Of a DNA stretch of 64,000 nucleotides, positions 9,563 through 18,563 are shown in pieces (the first letter of the stretch is position 1; every line of letters starts with the position of its first letter). The notes below the pieces were generated by a model. The model did not search any database. It saw only the letters and a program-made list of their open reading frames with translations, and was not told the origin of the DNA. The DNA is taken from assembly GCA_963739085.1 (NCBI GenBank), contig CAVTZA010000021.1, forward strand, positions 1 through 64,000, read 5' to 3'. A program made the translations under genes and the position numbers. Source of the stretch: DATFQE01 sp963739085 (lineage in GTDB: Bacteria > Actinomycetota > Thermoleophilia > Gaiellales > Gaiellaceae).

Positions 9563-10224
9563 TGGTTCACGCCTCCTCGGGAGAAGCGGGCTGCGGCGAG
9601 TGCCGAGTACGCGGGGGTCATCGTCAGGAAGGGCAGGACGGCGGCGGCGAGGCCGATCGTGTTGATCAGGAGCAGCGCCAGCGCAAGGCCGAGCGCGCCC
9701 GCCGGGCGGCGAAGGAGCGCGACGCCCGCATCGGCTGCGAGCGCGCGCAGCGGTCGCTCGAGGTCCCTCAGCGCCAGCGGCCAGAGCAGGAGCTGGTAGA
9801 CGGCGAAGAGGCCGGTGAGGTAGAGGATCAGGATCGCGAGCGGCCAGGCGAGCGCCGACCCCGAGGCGTAGAACCGCAGCGCGACGACGGTCGCCAACGC
9901 GACGAATGCGACGAGCCCGCCGAGGGCCAGGCCGCGCCGCCAGCAGCGGCGAACGCTCCCGGTCGTCTCGGCGATCGTGAGCGACCCAGTGTCGACGACG
10001 ATCACCGCCGCCGACACGAGCGCCGCCGCGAGCGGCCCCACTCCGACGAGCAATACGAGGGCGGCCGGAACGTACGTGGCGGCGCCGAGCACGACGAGCA
10101 CATACGCCGACAGCGCCGCGTTGAGCAGCACGAGACGCCACGACTCCTCGTAGAAGTCCCGCGCCGCGCGCCGCAGCACCGCCCCGACTCCCGGGGGCCG
10201 AACGGCCTCGGCGGCGGCGATCAT
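9550..10224 (-). CDS. Polytopic membrane protein within the sugar ABC operon
   Basis: This 224-residue hydrophobic protein has about five to six membrane segments (for example LVLLNAALSAYVLVVLGAA, WPLAILILYLTGLFAVYQLL, LGLALALLLINTIGLAAAVL). The start MIAAAEAVRPPG at 10224 overlaps the stop of the MalG-like gene by four bases (ATGA), and its own end overlaps the ATPase start. Position and topology recall the YesL/DUF624 proteins found in sugar-importer operons. I cannot see a diagnostic motif, so this is a weak family guess. It is not a third permease: no EAA loop is present. Confidence 0.7.
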   Translation of the reverse strand: MIAAAEAVRPPGVGAVLRRAARDFYEESWRLVLLNAALSAYVLVVLGAATYVPAALVLLVGVGPLAAALVSAAVIVVDTGSLTIAETTGSVRRCWRRGLALGGLVAFVALATVVALRFYASGSALAWPLAILILYLTGLFAVYQLLLWPLALRDLERPLRALAADAGVALLRRPAGALGLALALLLINTIGLAAAVLPFLTMTPAYSALAAARFSRGGVNQWPP

Positions 10225-11171
10225 CCCTTTACTCCCGCAGCGGTCACACCGGCGACGAAGTAGCGCTGGAAGAACAGGTAGACGATCAGGACCGGCACGA
10301 TCGCGATCGTCGCCGCGGCCATCAGCTCCGGCCAGAGGGACTGGTACTGGAACCGGAACTGCGCCAGCCCGATCTGCACCGTGTACTGGGACGCGTCGCC
10401 CTGGCCGAGCAGGATCAGCGCCCAGAAGAACTCGTTCCACGTGCCCTGGAAGGTCAGGATCGCGACCGCGGCTACAGCCGGCGCCGCAAGCGGCAGCATC
10501 ACGCGCGCGTAGGTCTTGAAGTAGCCGGCGCCGTCGAGCTTGGCCGCCTCCTCGTAGTCCTTCGGGATGGTGAGGAAGTACTGGCGCATGAGGAAGAGGT
10601 TCGTGGCGAGCGCGAGGCTCGAGCCGAAGAAGACGTAGCCCTCCTTCGTCCCGGTCAGGTTCCAGTCGGTGATCGGGAAGTCGATCATCATCAGGAAGAT
10701 GGGGACGAGCCGCAGCTGGTCGGGGATCATCAGCGTCGCGAGCACGAGCAGGAAGAGCACCTCCCGGAAAGGGAAGCGCAGGCGGGCGAACGCATAGCCG
10801 CCGAGCGTCGCGAGGAACAGGTTGATCGTCGTGATCGACGCGGCCAGGATCAGGCTGTTCTTGAAGAAGGTCACGAACGACAGGTCCTCGCGGTTCCAGA
10901 TCTCGCGGTAGGCGTTCAGGCTCGGGTTGGCGGGCCAGAGGTCGAAGCCGGCTGCCGCCTCCGCCTGGGTCTTCAGCGAGGTCACCACCGCCCAGAGGAG
11001 CGGCACCAGGTAGAGCAGCGCGATCACGATCATCACGCCGTAGGCGATCAGCCGGCGAGCACGTTCGCCGCGCGTCAGCGGCGGGATCGCGGGCGCCCGC
11101 GAGACCTCGTCGACGTCGGCGAGCTCGCGAACGGCGGTGACGGGAAGCGCGGTCTCGTCCTGATCCGCCAT
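10221..11171 (-). CDS. Carbohydrate ABC transporter permease, MalG family
   Basis: This 316-residue inner-membrane permease has six predicted helices after a charged N-terminal tail. The cytoplasmic EAA loop that docks on the ATPase is EEAAKLDGAGYFKTYARVML, with the conserved G. The N-proximal PANPSLNAYREIW segment before the second helix is typical of MalG-type subunits. The start MADQDETALPV at 11171 shares one base with the stop of the upstream permease (TGATG), so the two subunits are translationally coupled. It pairs with the MalF-like subunit as a heterodimer. Confidence 0.94.
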   Translation of the reverse strand: MADQDETALPVTAVRELADVDEVSRAPAIPPLTRGERARRLIAYGVMIVIALLYLVPLLWAVVTSLKTQAEAAAGFDLWPANPSLNAYREIWNREDLSFVTFFKNSLILAASITTINLFLATLGGYAFARLRFPFREVLFLLVLATLMIPDQLRLVPIFLMMIDFPITDWNLTGTKEGYVFFGSSLALATNLFLMRQYFLTIPKDYEEAAKLDGAGYFKTYARVMLPLAAPAVAAVAILTFQGTWNEFFWALILLGQGDASQYTVQIGLAQFRFQYQSLWPELMAAATIAIVPVLIVYLFFQRYFVAGVTAAGVKG

Positions 11172-12121
11172 CAGTAGCCGATCTCCGCCTTGCCGAACAC
11201 GAGCCGCTGCACCAGGGTCAGCGTGAAGATGATCAGAAACAGCACCACGCCGACCGCAGCGCCGTAGCCGTAGTTGAACTCGGAGATCGTGACCCGGTAC
11301 AGGTAGAGGACGGCGGTCATCGTCGAGCCGGCCGGGCCGCCTGAACCGGTCGAGATGATGAATGCCTGGTCGAAGAGCTTGAGCGCGCCGATCACCGAGA
11401 CGACCACGACGAAGAAGTGGGCGGGCTTCAGCAGCGGGAACGTGATCTTCCAGAACGTCCTCCACGTGCCGCCGCCGTCGATCGCGGCCGCCTCGTAGAC
11501 GTCCGTGGGAATCGACTGCAGGGCCGCGAGGTAGAAGAGCATCATCGTCCCCGAGGTCGTCCAGGCGTCGAGGGCCACGATCGACTCGAGCGCCGTGTCG
11601 GCGTCGCCGAACCAGGGGTGGTGGAAGTCGCGTCCGATCACCGCGCTGATAGCCGCGTTCAAGAGCCCGTCCGCGTTCAACAGGTAGATCGCGATCGCCG
11701 AGATCGCCGCGGACGAGACCAGGGCGGGGAAGTAGTAGGCGGAGCGGAAGAACGCCCGGCCGCGGATCGCCGCGTTGACGACGAGGGCCATGATCAGCCC
11801 GAGCGTCATCTGGAGCGGAACGACCAGAAGCGCGTAGTAGACCGTGTTCCACAGCGCCGTACCCCGCTCGGGCGGCCAGGTCCAGAAGGCAGTGTCGTCC
11901 CAGAGCTCGCGATAGTTGTCCAGCCCGACGTAGCCAAGGTTGCCCTCGATGCCGCCCCATTCGTGCGCGCTCACGTAGAACGCGTAGGCCATCGGGTAGA
12001 CGTAGAACAGCGCGAACACCGCCAGCGGCACGAGCACGAACCCGTAGCCGACGAGCGCCTCGCGCAGGCGCTCACCGCCGAGACTCGGCAGCTTTCTCGC
12101 TCTCGCCGTCGCGGTCGCCAC
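11171..12121 (-). CDS. Carbohydrate ABC transporter permease, MalF family
   Basis: This 316-residue permease partner has an N-terminal helix at about 25-50 (VGYGFVLVPLAVFALFYVYP). The EAA loop is YEAAAIDGGGTWRTFWKITF, followed by the characteristic PLLKP. The region GYVGLDNYRELW precedes the core and is typical of MalF/UgpA subunits without the long MalF P2 loop. It is the first permease gene after the solute-binding protein, separated from it by a 55-base gap containing a hairpin. Confidence 0.94.
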   Translation of the reverse strand: MATATARARKLPSLGGERLREALVGYGFVLVPLAVFALFYVYPMAYAFYVSAHEWGGIEGNLGYVGLDNYRELWDDTAFWTWPPERGTALWNTVYYALLVVPLQMTLGLIMALVVNAAIRGRAFFRSAYYFPALVSSAAISAIAIYLLNADGLLNAAISAVIGRDFHHPWFGDADTALESIVALDAWTTSGTMMLFYLAALQSIPTDVYEAAAIDGGGTWRTFWKITFPLLKPAHFFVVVVSVIGALKLFDQAFIISTGSGGPAGSTMTAVLYLYRVTISEFNYGYGAAVGVVLFLIIFTLTLVQRLVFGKAEIGY

Positions 12122-12133
12122 GCGGTGGCCGAC

Positions 12134-12165
12134 GGCGCCGGCGCCCGACCAGGGGCGCCGGCGCC
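12134..12165 (-). terminator. Hairpin between binding-protein and permease genes (partial terminator or mRNA stabiliser)
   Basis: Two copies of GGCGCCGGCGCC (12134-12145 and 12154-12165) form a perfect 12-bp stem with an 8-base loop. It lies in the 55-base gap between the end of the binding-protein gene and the first permease. Such intercistronic hairpins commonly let the binding protein be made in excess over the membrane subunits. The exact mechanism here is inference. Confidence 0.7.
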
Positions 12166-12176
12166 TCGGTCGGCGT

Positions 12177-13427
12177 CTAGCTGTTTCTCCGGATTGCGTC
12201 CTCGGTGGCGCTGTCGATCGCCCGGAGCATGTCCGCGACCGACTGCTGGCCCTCGAACGTCTGCTCGAGCTCCTTGCCGGCGAGGTCGTAGACCCGGTCG
12301 AAGCCCTTGATGAACTGCCAGGGCCTCGCCGCCGGCGCTTCCGCCACGAAGGCGCCCCGCCCGGTCGGAGCCTTGACGTCGCTCCGCGAGGGGAGGAAGC
12401 CCGAGTTCTTCGACCAGACCGCCTGACCGTTCTTACCGACGAGGTAGCGCAGGAGGCGCCAGGCCGCGGCCTTGTTCTTCGAGGCCTTCCCGATCGAGTA
12501 CGAGACCGTGAAGGAGAGGTTCCCGCGGGCCTTGTTCCGGATCATCGGATACACGCGGAAGCCGACGCTCGGGAAGTCGTTCTGCATGAAGCTGTAGACC
12601 CAGTTGCCCTCGAAGATCACTGCGGCCTTCTGCTTGCCGAGCGCCTCGCCGCACCAGCCGACGCCGAGTTGTGCCGGCGTCTTGGCGAGCCCGCTCTTCA
12701 GCCAGCTCAGGTAGATGTTGACGGTGGCGTTGTTCTGCGCCGAGTCGATCACCGACTTCGTCCTCGCCGGGTTCAGCCACGCCCCGTTGTTCTGGTAGAT
12801 GAACGCGAGGATCCGCGCCCAGTCGAGACTGAGGCAGGCCGGGGCTCCGTCAGGGACGGCGTTGGCCGTGCGCAGGCGCTGCAGGGTCTGCGTGAACTGC
12901 GCCCACGTCGTCGGCGGTCCCGTCACGCCGGCCTTCGCCAGCATCGCCCGGTTCGCGACCAGGCCGAGCGGCGACCAGTCCTTCGGCAGGCCGTAGACCT
13001 GGCCCTTGACCGTGAACGCGGCCAGCAGGCGCCGGAAGTACGGCTTCGTGGTGAAGTTCTTCGCCCCCTTGATCTCGTCGTTCAGCGGCTCGAGCGCCGG
13101 CAGGTAGTCCGGAACGTCGAGCGAGTCGACGTAGAAGACGTCCGGCGGCCGCTTGGCGGCGAATCGCGCCAGCATCGCCGCGTCGTAGTCGCCGGAGATC
13201 GGCGTGTACTTGACGTCCAGGTCGCGGTTCGCGCGCTCGAACGCCGAGATCGTCCTCCGGAGTGCCGCAGTCTCTTCGGGACTCGAGGCCCAGCCGGCCA
13301 GCGTGACCGACCTGGCCTGTGCCTTACCACCCTTCTCGACCCGCGCCTCGCCTGCACCGGCCACGGCCGCCGCGAGGACCAAGAGCAGGACGAACGCTCC
13401 AGTCAGCGTGAGGCTTCTCGATCTCAT
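12177..13427 (-). CDS. Extracellular solute-binding protein, family 1 (sugar ABC importer)
   Basis: This 416-residue secreted protein has a signal peptide covering about residues 1-27 (SLTLTGAFVLLLVLAAAVAG). No Cys is available for lipidation, which is unusual for a monoderm binding protein. The mature part begins with VTLAGWASSPEETAALRRTI and contains RPPDVFYVDSLD and WSPLGLVANRAML. Both match family 1 maltose-type binding proteins, as does the WRLLRYLVGKNGQ C-terminal helix region. The ATG has GAGGGAGGG four bases upstream. It is first in a five-gene operon with two permeases, a membrane protein and an ATPase. The ligand is probably an oligosaccharide, not determined. Confidence 0.93.
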   Translation of the reverse strand: MRSRSLTLTGAFVLLLVLAAAVAGAGEARVEKGGKAQARSVTLAGWASSPEETAALRRTISAFERANRDLDVKYTPISGDYDAAMLARFAAKRPPDVFYVDSLDVPDYLPALEPLNDEIKGAKNFTTKPYFRRLLAAFTVKGQVYGLPKDWSPLGLVANRAMLAKAGVTGPPTTWAQFTQTLQRLRTANAVPDGAPACLSLDWARILAFIYQNNGAWLNPARTKSVIDSAQNNATVNIYLSWLKSGLAKTPAQLGVGWCGEALGKQKAAVIFEGNWVYSFMQNDFPSVGFRVYPMIRNKARGNLSFTVSYSIGKASKNKAAAWRLLRYLVGKNGQAVWSKNSGFLPSRSDVKAPTGRGAFVAEAPAARPWQFIKGFDRVYDLAGKELEQTFEGQQSVADMLRAIDSATEDAIRRNS

Positions 13428-13484
13428 CTATCCCTCCCTCAACATCGAGGAACTGCAGGGATTCGGACTGCGTAGCGACGCCAG

Positions 13485-13507
13485 GCCCACATCGCCGCGG
13501 TGTGGGC
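13485..13507 (-). terminator. Hairpin downstream of the cNBD/oxidoreductase unit
   Basis: GCCCACA (13485-13491) and TGTGGGC (13501-13507) pair around a 9-base loop. It lies between the last gene of the minus-strand unit ending at 13535 and the binding-protein start at 13427. Confidence 0.5.
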
Positions 13508-13534
13508 GCCACACCGTCGTTCCCCCCATTTCGG

Positions 13535-13795
13535 TCACGCTTCTACCCCGCGGGCGCGCGAGGAAAACGTAGGCACGCCCTCGGCGTGCTGCCCGAGCCG
13601 CTCGTCAGCCACTGTCGCTGTCCGGTCATCCGGTGAGCGCCCGTCTAGCTCCCCCGCGCTGACAGCGCCCCAATCTTCCTGGATCATCATCAGGTGCTCC
13701 CCGATTGCGCGGTAGCGCTCGAGCGACATGACTCGCGGATCGCGCTGGAACGCCTCGAATTCCTGATCGAAGCTTGCGTAGATCATGCGATTCAT
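13535..13795 (-). CDS. Small protein, or detached C-terminal tail of the oxidoreductase
   Basis: This is an 86-residue frame whose ATG overlaps the upstream stop by four bases (ATGA). The N-terminal half (MIYASFDQEFEAFQRD, then SLERYRAIGEHLMMIQEDW) reads like the last helices of Gfo/Idh/MocA-family oxidoreductases. The second half is low in recognisable structure. It may be a translationally coupled small gene, or the true C-terminus of the upstream protein displaced by an indel. The frame equals that of the upstream N-terminal part, which fits the second idea. Codon use is AT-richer than in flanking genes. Confidence 0.5.
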   Translation of the reverse strand: MNRMIYASFDQEFEAFQRDPRVMSLERYRAIGEHLMMIQEDWGAVSAGELDGRSPDDRTATVADERLGQHAEGVPTFSSRARGVEA

Positions 13796-15244
13796 CCGTC
13801 AGCAGCTGATCGTCCACGAGCATGCAGCTCCAGGTAGCGCGGGCTCTGCCCATCAGGCTCATACAGTCGCAGCTGACCCGGCCGAATCGCAATATCGCCC
13901 GACCGCGTGAATTTCATCCAAAAATCGGCGGTGAGCCACGGAACGCTCGTGTCGTTCTCAAAATAGACGTTCAACGTTCGCTCTTGGTAGTCCCAATTCG
14001 GCGAACTGCGTTTCTGACGCGCTGGCGGCTGGTAGTCGATGCTGGCCCGCACATACACCCCGTCGATGATGTCTTCCGGACGATACGTGAGGGCCACCAG
14101 CGTTTCTGTCCCCGCGACTTCTGGGGTGTCGTGCGCCACGTCGATCAGTCCAATCGAGCTCAAGAGCTGCAGCACATGCGGCAATTCCAACAGCGGCGGC
14201 GCTGTCCCATACGCCAGACCGTGCTCTTTCGAGAACTCGATTTCTACGCGCTGCACCCGGCCGGCACGCTGGTCGGCAGATACTCGCTGGATCTCGCGTC
14301 GAATGATCTGGGGAACATCCGAATAGCACCATTGCGACGCCACCGCGGCCTTGACCCGCTCGTCTGCGACCCGATCGATCAGGCCATGCAGCTGGGCCCG
14401 ATTCATCACCACCGGCTTGGGCAGGATCAGCTGCTTGACCCCGGCGTCGATATACCGCAGCGCCTCTTCGTGGAGCAGCTCCGGCTTCAAGGGCATTTCG
14501 ACCACCTGTCGCGCGCGGAGATCAGGCGCCAGCTGTGAGAAGTAGCCGTCGTACCACTCGTCAAACGACCGAAACAGCAGACAGTCGGGGCAGCCGCGCC
14601 CGAGCACGCTGGCGGCGAACCCGCTGCGGGCCAGGTGCGGATCGACAATCGGCGACCGCCTCCCAGGGATAACCCGGCTTGGCGTACTTCGGGCCGATGT
14701 AGCTGTTGCCGTAGCGTCCGTATCCGACGATCGTCGTCTGAAAGCGCGCAGCGACCTGCTCGTCGCGCGGCAAAGTTACGCCGCTCTCAACTGTGAGCAT
14801 GTCCGACACCAGGTCTGACGTTCGGCGTAGCCGCTGGACCAGGATGCCGATCAGGCGTTGCCGGTAGTGGGGAAACCGCTCCAGAAAGGCGTGAAAGTCA
14901 TCCCGCTGAATCACAAGCAGCGTGCTTGGCGAAGCCGCCCGTCCGGCGGCCGTGCGCGGCTGATCGTCGAGGACTGCGATCTCACCCAATATGTCGCCAC
15001 GCTCAAACCGTTCGACGAACACATCGCCATCCTGGGATGGCATCAGAACCTGAATCGTTCCATCCAGCACAATGAACAGCTCATCGCCCGGCGAACCGTT
15101 CGCAAGCAGCTGCTCGCCGGCCGCGACTGCCCGCCGCTTGCCAACCGCCAGCAAAAAGGCGTCCTCGTCTTCGCTCAGCGAGTTGAACAGCGGAGTCTGT
15201 GCCAAGAGCTGTGAAAGCTGCAGTCGGTCAGCCGTCGTGCCCAT
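13792..15244 (-). pseudogene. Cyclic-nucleotide-binding domain fused to a Gfo/Idh/MocA-like oxidoreductase, one frameshift
   Basis: The N-terminal 130 residues are a cNMP-binding beta-roll. TPLFNSLSEDEDAFLLAV leads in, GDELFIVLDG is the first conserved loop, and ERGDILGEIAVLDDQPRTA is the phosphate-binding cassette with its Glu and Arg. After a linker, TTIVGYGRYGNSYIGP is a Rossmann glycine motif. An extra base near 14658 then breaks the frame, and the adjacent frame continues IVDPHLARSGF. The later segments DAGVKQLILPKPVVMNRAQL and the following strands match the EKP region and C-terminal sheet of Gfo/Idh/MocA oxidoreductases. Full length would be about 484 residues. I know of no standard family with this order. 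The region is visibly lower in GC than its neighbours. Confidence 0.7.
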
Positions 15245-15473
15245 GCCTCGACGGTAGTAGAGCCTCCGTGCGGGCGCTAGCTGGATTCCCCTACGCGACG
15301 GGGTCGCAGCCCCTACGATCTACGCGCGGTCACATGAAGGAGCGATGAAAGTCGACCTCCCGATCGCGTCTGAGGTGCGCGTCATCCGGACCTGACGTGC
15401 GAGCTCGTTCGGACGCGGGCACGGTCGCCGCTACCGATGCCCTGCGCCGTTTTATGCAGCCTTGTGGGTTAGC
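15245..15473. other. Intergenic; contains a 16-codon ORF with a good ribosome site
   Basis: Nothing of known family lies here. A plus-strand frame at 15345-15395 (MKVDLPIASEVRVIRT) has GAAGGAG five bases before its ATG. It stops after 16 codons, so it may be a leader peptide or the stub of a lost gene. Confidence 0.3.
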
Positions 15474-16347
15474 TCAGAAACGACCGTTGGCGCGGAGGGT
15501 GGAGAGAGCGTGCACGGTGCGCGATCCGCGCCACTCGCTCGCGGCGACCGGCGACCAAGCCGGCCAGTTGAACGTCCAGCCTCCGTCGTCTGCCTGACTC
15601 GCGGCGAGGTGGTCGAGGTGCGCATCGATCGTGGCTTCGTCGAAGAGGCGACGGGCGATCGAGTCGGGCTTCGGGGCGAAGTCGAGCGGCGTATGAACCT
15701 CGCCCTCGGCGTCGGGGTCGAGCGCGACCACGTCCAGCTCGAACAGCAGCGCTCCCGACGCGCTCCAAGGCCTGCTCGGCCCGGACGCGATCGGGCACGT
15801 GCTGGAGGAACATCAGCACGCCGCGGAACCCGTACGGCCCTGCGTCGTCGAGCTCGTCGATCCGACGCCAGAGCAGCTCCGTGGCACCGTCGAGCCACGG
15901 ATGCTCAACCCGGCGCGCATGCAGCGTCCCGGCGATCTTCCCGGTGGTGAAGAGCGATGCCGGCCGCCCCTCCTCCGCCTCCCACCACGGAGAACGCGGC
16001 CACCCCTCGACCGGCGGTTCCACGAACGACGCGCCGCCCTCGGCCGGCGCGTTGGCCGCGAGCCACTCACATGCGCCGGCGACAAGCTCCTCGTCCCATG
16101 CATCGGCCTCGTCTAGCGTGTCCAGAGCCATCGCGACGGCCGCCGGCTGGCTGTCCGGCATACGCCCGTCCGGCTCGAGCGCGTGACCGAATCCGCCGTC
16201 GGAGTTGCGGAAGGCGGCGACCGCGTCGCGCACGGGTCGAGCGTCTCCAGCGGAGAAGAGCCGCTCGAAGCGACGACGGTCGAGCACCCTGGCGTTGCCG
16301 GCGAGAAACCGGGCGGCCGCGTCGAGGTCGGGAGTCGTCACCGTCAC
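15474..16347 (-). pseudogene. Prenyltransferase/squalene-cyclase-like alpha-alpha toroid protein, one frameshift
   Basis: The product is about 290 residues of paired helices with FRNSDGGFGHALEPD near residue 50 and DDGGWTFNWPAWSPVA near the end. These match the QW/DGG repeats of the terpenoid-cyclase/prenyltransferase alpha-toroid superfamily. The N-terminal frame runs to about 15750 (RAEQALERVGSA). One extra base then shifts it, and the conserved part resumes as LLFELDVVALDPDAEG in the next frame to the stop at 15474. The small size suggests a single-toroid hypothetical protein rather than a true cyclase. Substrate and role are unknown. Confidence 0.7.
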
Positions 16348-16390
16348 GGATCGTAATCAGGCAACGCCTTGCCGCTCGCCGCCCGCTGGG

Positions 16391-16425
16391 TCGTGGAGGC
16401 GGGCCCGCGAGGCCCGCCTCCACGA
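16391..16425 (-). terminator. Strong hairpin terminator after the DUF6351 gene
   Basis: A 15-bp perfect stem (TCGTGGAGGCGGGCC / GGCCCGCCTCCACGA) with a 5-base loop starts 9 bases after the stop at 16434. It separates that gene from the toroid protein gene. Confidence 0.88.
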
Positions 16426-16433
16426 GCATCGCT

Positions 16434-18533
16434 CTACGGGCCGTAGTCGAGCCAGGTGCCGAGCGGCGGCCGCTCGTCGACGCCGGGCTTGCTCCAGTCG
16501 CAGACTCCCGTCGGGAAGGTGGCCTGCAGCCGTGCCTGCTGCGCCGCCGTGAACGTGACCGGATAGGACGCGAAGTCGAGCGGCTTCAGCTGGCACTTCA
16601 ACGTGTCTCCAGCGAGGCCGCCGCCCGCGGCCGTGCGCGTGTCGCCGAACGTCGGGAAGAGCGTCTCGCACTGGCCGGCCAGCTGATAGCCGAAGACCTC
16701 GTCGATCCTGGTCGTCGGGCCAGTCCAGCAGGCATCACTGAGGTCGCTCGGCCGATTGCGGATCACCTTCTCGGCCGCCGTCCCACGAGCGGTGTCCGCG
16801 TGGATGGCGGCGAGCCACTGCTCCATCCGCGTCAGCGCCTCGACGGCCATGGCGCCGGCGCCGGCGTTGTTCGAGATGAAGATCACCTGGTTGGCAGCGG
16901 TGCCGTTCGCATCCTCCAGCCGCTGGCGCATCACGAACGAGTGGAAGCGCGTGTGGATGTCGCCCGGGAAGTCCGTGTAGCTACGGAAGTCGATGATCGG
17001 CGTCGAGGCGAGGCCGAGCCCGCCGGTGTTCACGCGTCCGGTCTCGTACGAGCGGACGACGCCGATCGGGTCGGCCGCCACCCGCTGTGGGATCACCTGG
17101 CCGATCACGTCGTAGCCGCCGACGTTCTCGTTCAGCGAGACGAACTGCTCGGGCGTGATCGCCCCCGATTGGAGACCGGTCAGGCCGTACTGGAGGCCGA
17201 TGTTGTCGAGCGGCCGCCACGCGAAGCCGTTCGCCGGGTTGCGGCCGAGTTGCGTCGCGATCTGCTCGAAGCTCGTGCAGCGGATCCCGTTCGGGTTCGT
17301 GACCGGGTTGTAGCGCGCGGCCACGGGAACTGCCCCCGGACACGCCTCGAGTGCGTTCGTGCGGCTGGCGAACGCGAGGTGCCAGAAGTTGCACGAGGTG
17401 AAGGTGCCGAACCCGCTGGCGGCCGCCCTTTGGGCCGCCGTCCACCCGGCGGCGACCCCGGCCGGGCTGGCGAAGTAGAGGGCGAGCAGCCGGCAGTCCG
17501 GCACGGTGCCGAGCGTCAGGGAGTCCTGGAACGTGGCACTGGGCAGGATGCCGTCGAGGATCCCCGGGTAGTTGTTGCCGATCAGGTGCTGCTGGATCGC
17601 GCCGCCCGAGCCGCCCCAGCCGATCGTGTAGCGCGGCACGCCGTAGGTCTCGATGAAGTGCTCCTTCACCATCAGCGCGGCCTCGGCGGAGATCACCTCG
17701 CTGCAGTTGTTGTCGTACACGTTGAGGCTCGACGAGGCGACGGCATAGCCGCGGGCGAGGAAGAGGTCGGTGAGCACGCCCCCCGAGCCCTGGCCCTGGT
17801 GGTAGCCGACGTTGCAGCCGCCGCCGAACGTGTAGACGAGGCGCTCGTTCCAGCCGGGCTCCGCGGTGAACGGGCTCGGCGGCGCGGCGGGATCGTAGAG
17901 CGTTGCGATCTCGTAGACCGCCCTGTCGATGGTGCCGCGCTCGAGGCGGACGATGTAGTCGACGGTGCGGCCGTCGAGCGTCGTCGTCTGCGCGAGGTCT
18001 GCCGGCCGCACGGTCGGGTCCGCGAGCGCTGCGAACTGGCCGCCCGTCGTCCGGTAGCGGTACGTGACCTGCGTCGGTGCGGAGCAAGCGGCATCCGTCG
18101 GCGGCCCCAGCCCGTTCTGCACGGTCTCGCAGAAGAACGGCTGCTGCTGCGGCCCCGAGAAGAGCGGGCCGGTAATCGGATGGTTGACGACGTCGAGCCG
18201 TGCGGAGCGTCCCGGCGGCGTCCCCTTGCCGTTGCCATTGGCCCGAGCCAGGATCGTGTGTGGGCCGTTGCTCAGGCCGGAGACGAGGCCGAGCAGCGAG
18301 CCGTCGGGCATCGTCTGGAAGTCGGAGCGAACGTCGCTGCCGTCGACCTCGATGCGCAAATGCTTGGCAGCGCCGGGATCGTGCGTCCGGGCGCGGACGA
18401 GCACATCGCCGCCGGACACGTAGGCCGCCTTCGTCGAGACGGCCTCGAGCTCCGGCGCGGCGGCCGAGCCGCCACCCGGATCGGCGGCGGCGCCGTACGG
18501 CAGCGCCACGAAGGCGGTCAGCGACAGCGCCAC
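16434..18533 (-). CDS. Secreted DUF6351 family protein, alpha/beta-hydrolase-like
   Basis: This is a protein of about 700 residues with a signal peptide. DUF6351 landmarks are VRLERGTIDRAVYEIATLYD and the nucleophile elbow YTIGWGGSGGAIQQHLIG (G-x-S-x-G). A region rich in Cys and Trp follows. The fold is probably a hydrolase; the substrate is unknown. The GTG at 18533 gives a signal peptide lacking its basic N-region. Upstream, GTG at 18571 (preceded by GGGGGAGG) would read MNRGLLGFRRAALVALSLTA if the CCCC run at 18561-18564 were one base longer. A one-base deletion there is therefore likely, and the real start is probably 18571. That start overlaps the stop of the upstream gene by eight bases. 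Confidence 0.85.
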   Translation of the reverse strand: MALSLTAFVALPYGAAADPGGGSAAAPELEAVSTKAAYVSGGDVLVRARTHDPGAAKHLRIEVDGSDVRSDFQTMPDGSLLGLVSGLSNGPHTILARANGNGKGTPPGRSARLDVVNHPITGPLFSGPQQQPFFCETVQNGLGPPTDAACSAPTQVTYRYRTTGGQFAALADPTVRPADLAQTTTLDGRTVDYIVRLERGTIDRAVYEIATLYDPAAPPSPFTAEPGWNERLVYTFGGGCNVGYHQGQGSGGVLTDLFLARGYAVASSSLNVYDNNCSEVISAEAALMVKEHFIETYGVPRYTIGWGGSGGAIQQHLIGNNYPGILDGILPSATFQDSLTLGTVPDCRLLALYFASPAGVAAGWTAAQRAAASGFGTFTSCNFWHLAFASRTNALEACPGAVPVAARYNPVTNPNGIRCTSFEQIATQLGRNPANGFAWRPLDNIGLQYGLTGLQSGAITPEQFVSLNENVGGYDVIGQVIPQRVAADPIGVVRSYETGRVNTGGLGLASTPIIDFRSYTDFPGDIHTRFHSFVMRQRLEDANGTAANQVIFISNNAGAGAMAVEALTRMEQWLAAIHADTARGTAAEKVIRNRPSDLSDACWTGPTTRIDEVFGYQLAGQCETLFPTFGDTRTAAGGGLAGDTLKCQLKPLDFASYPVTFTAAQQARLQATFPTGVCDWSKPGVDERPPLGTWLDYGP

Positions 18534-18563
18534 AAGCGCGGCGCGGCGGAAACCGAGCAGCCC

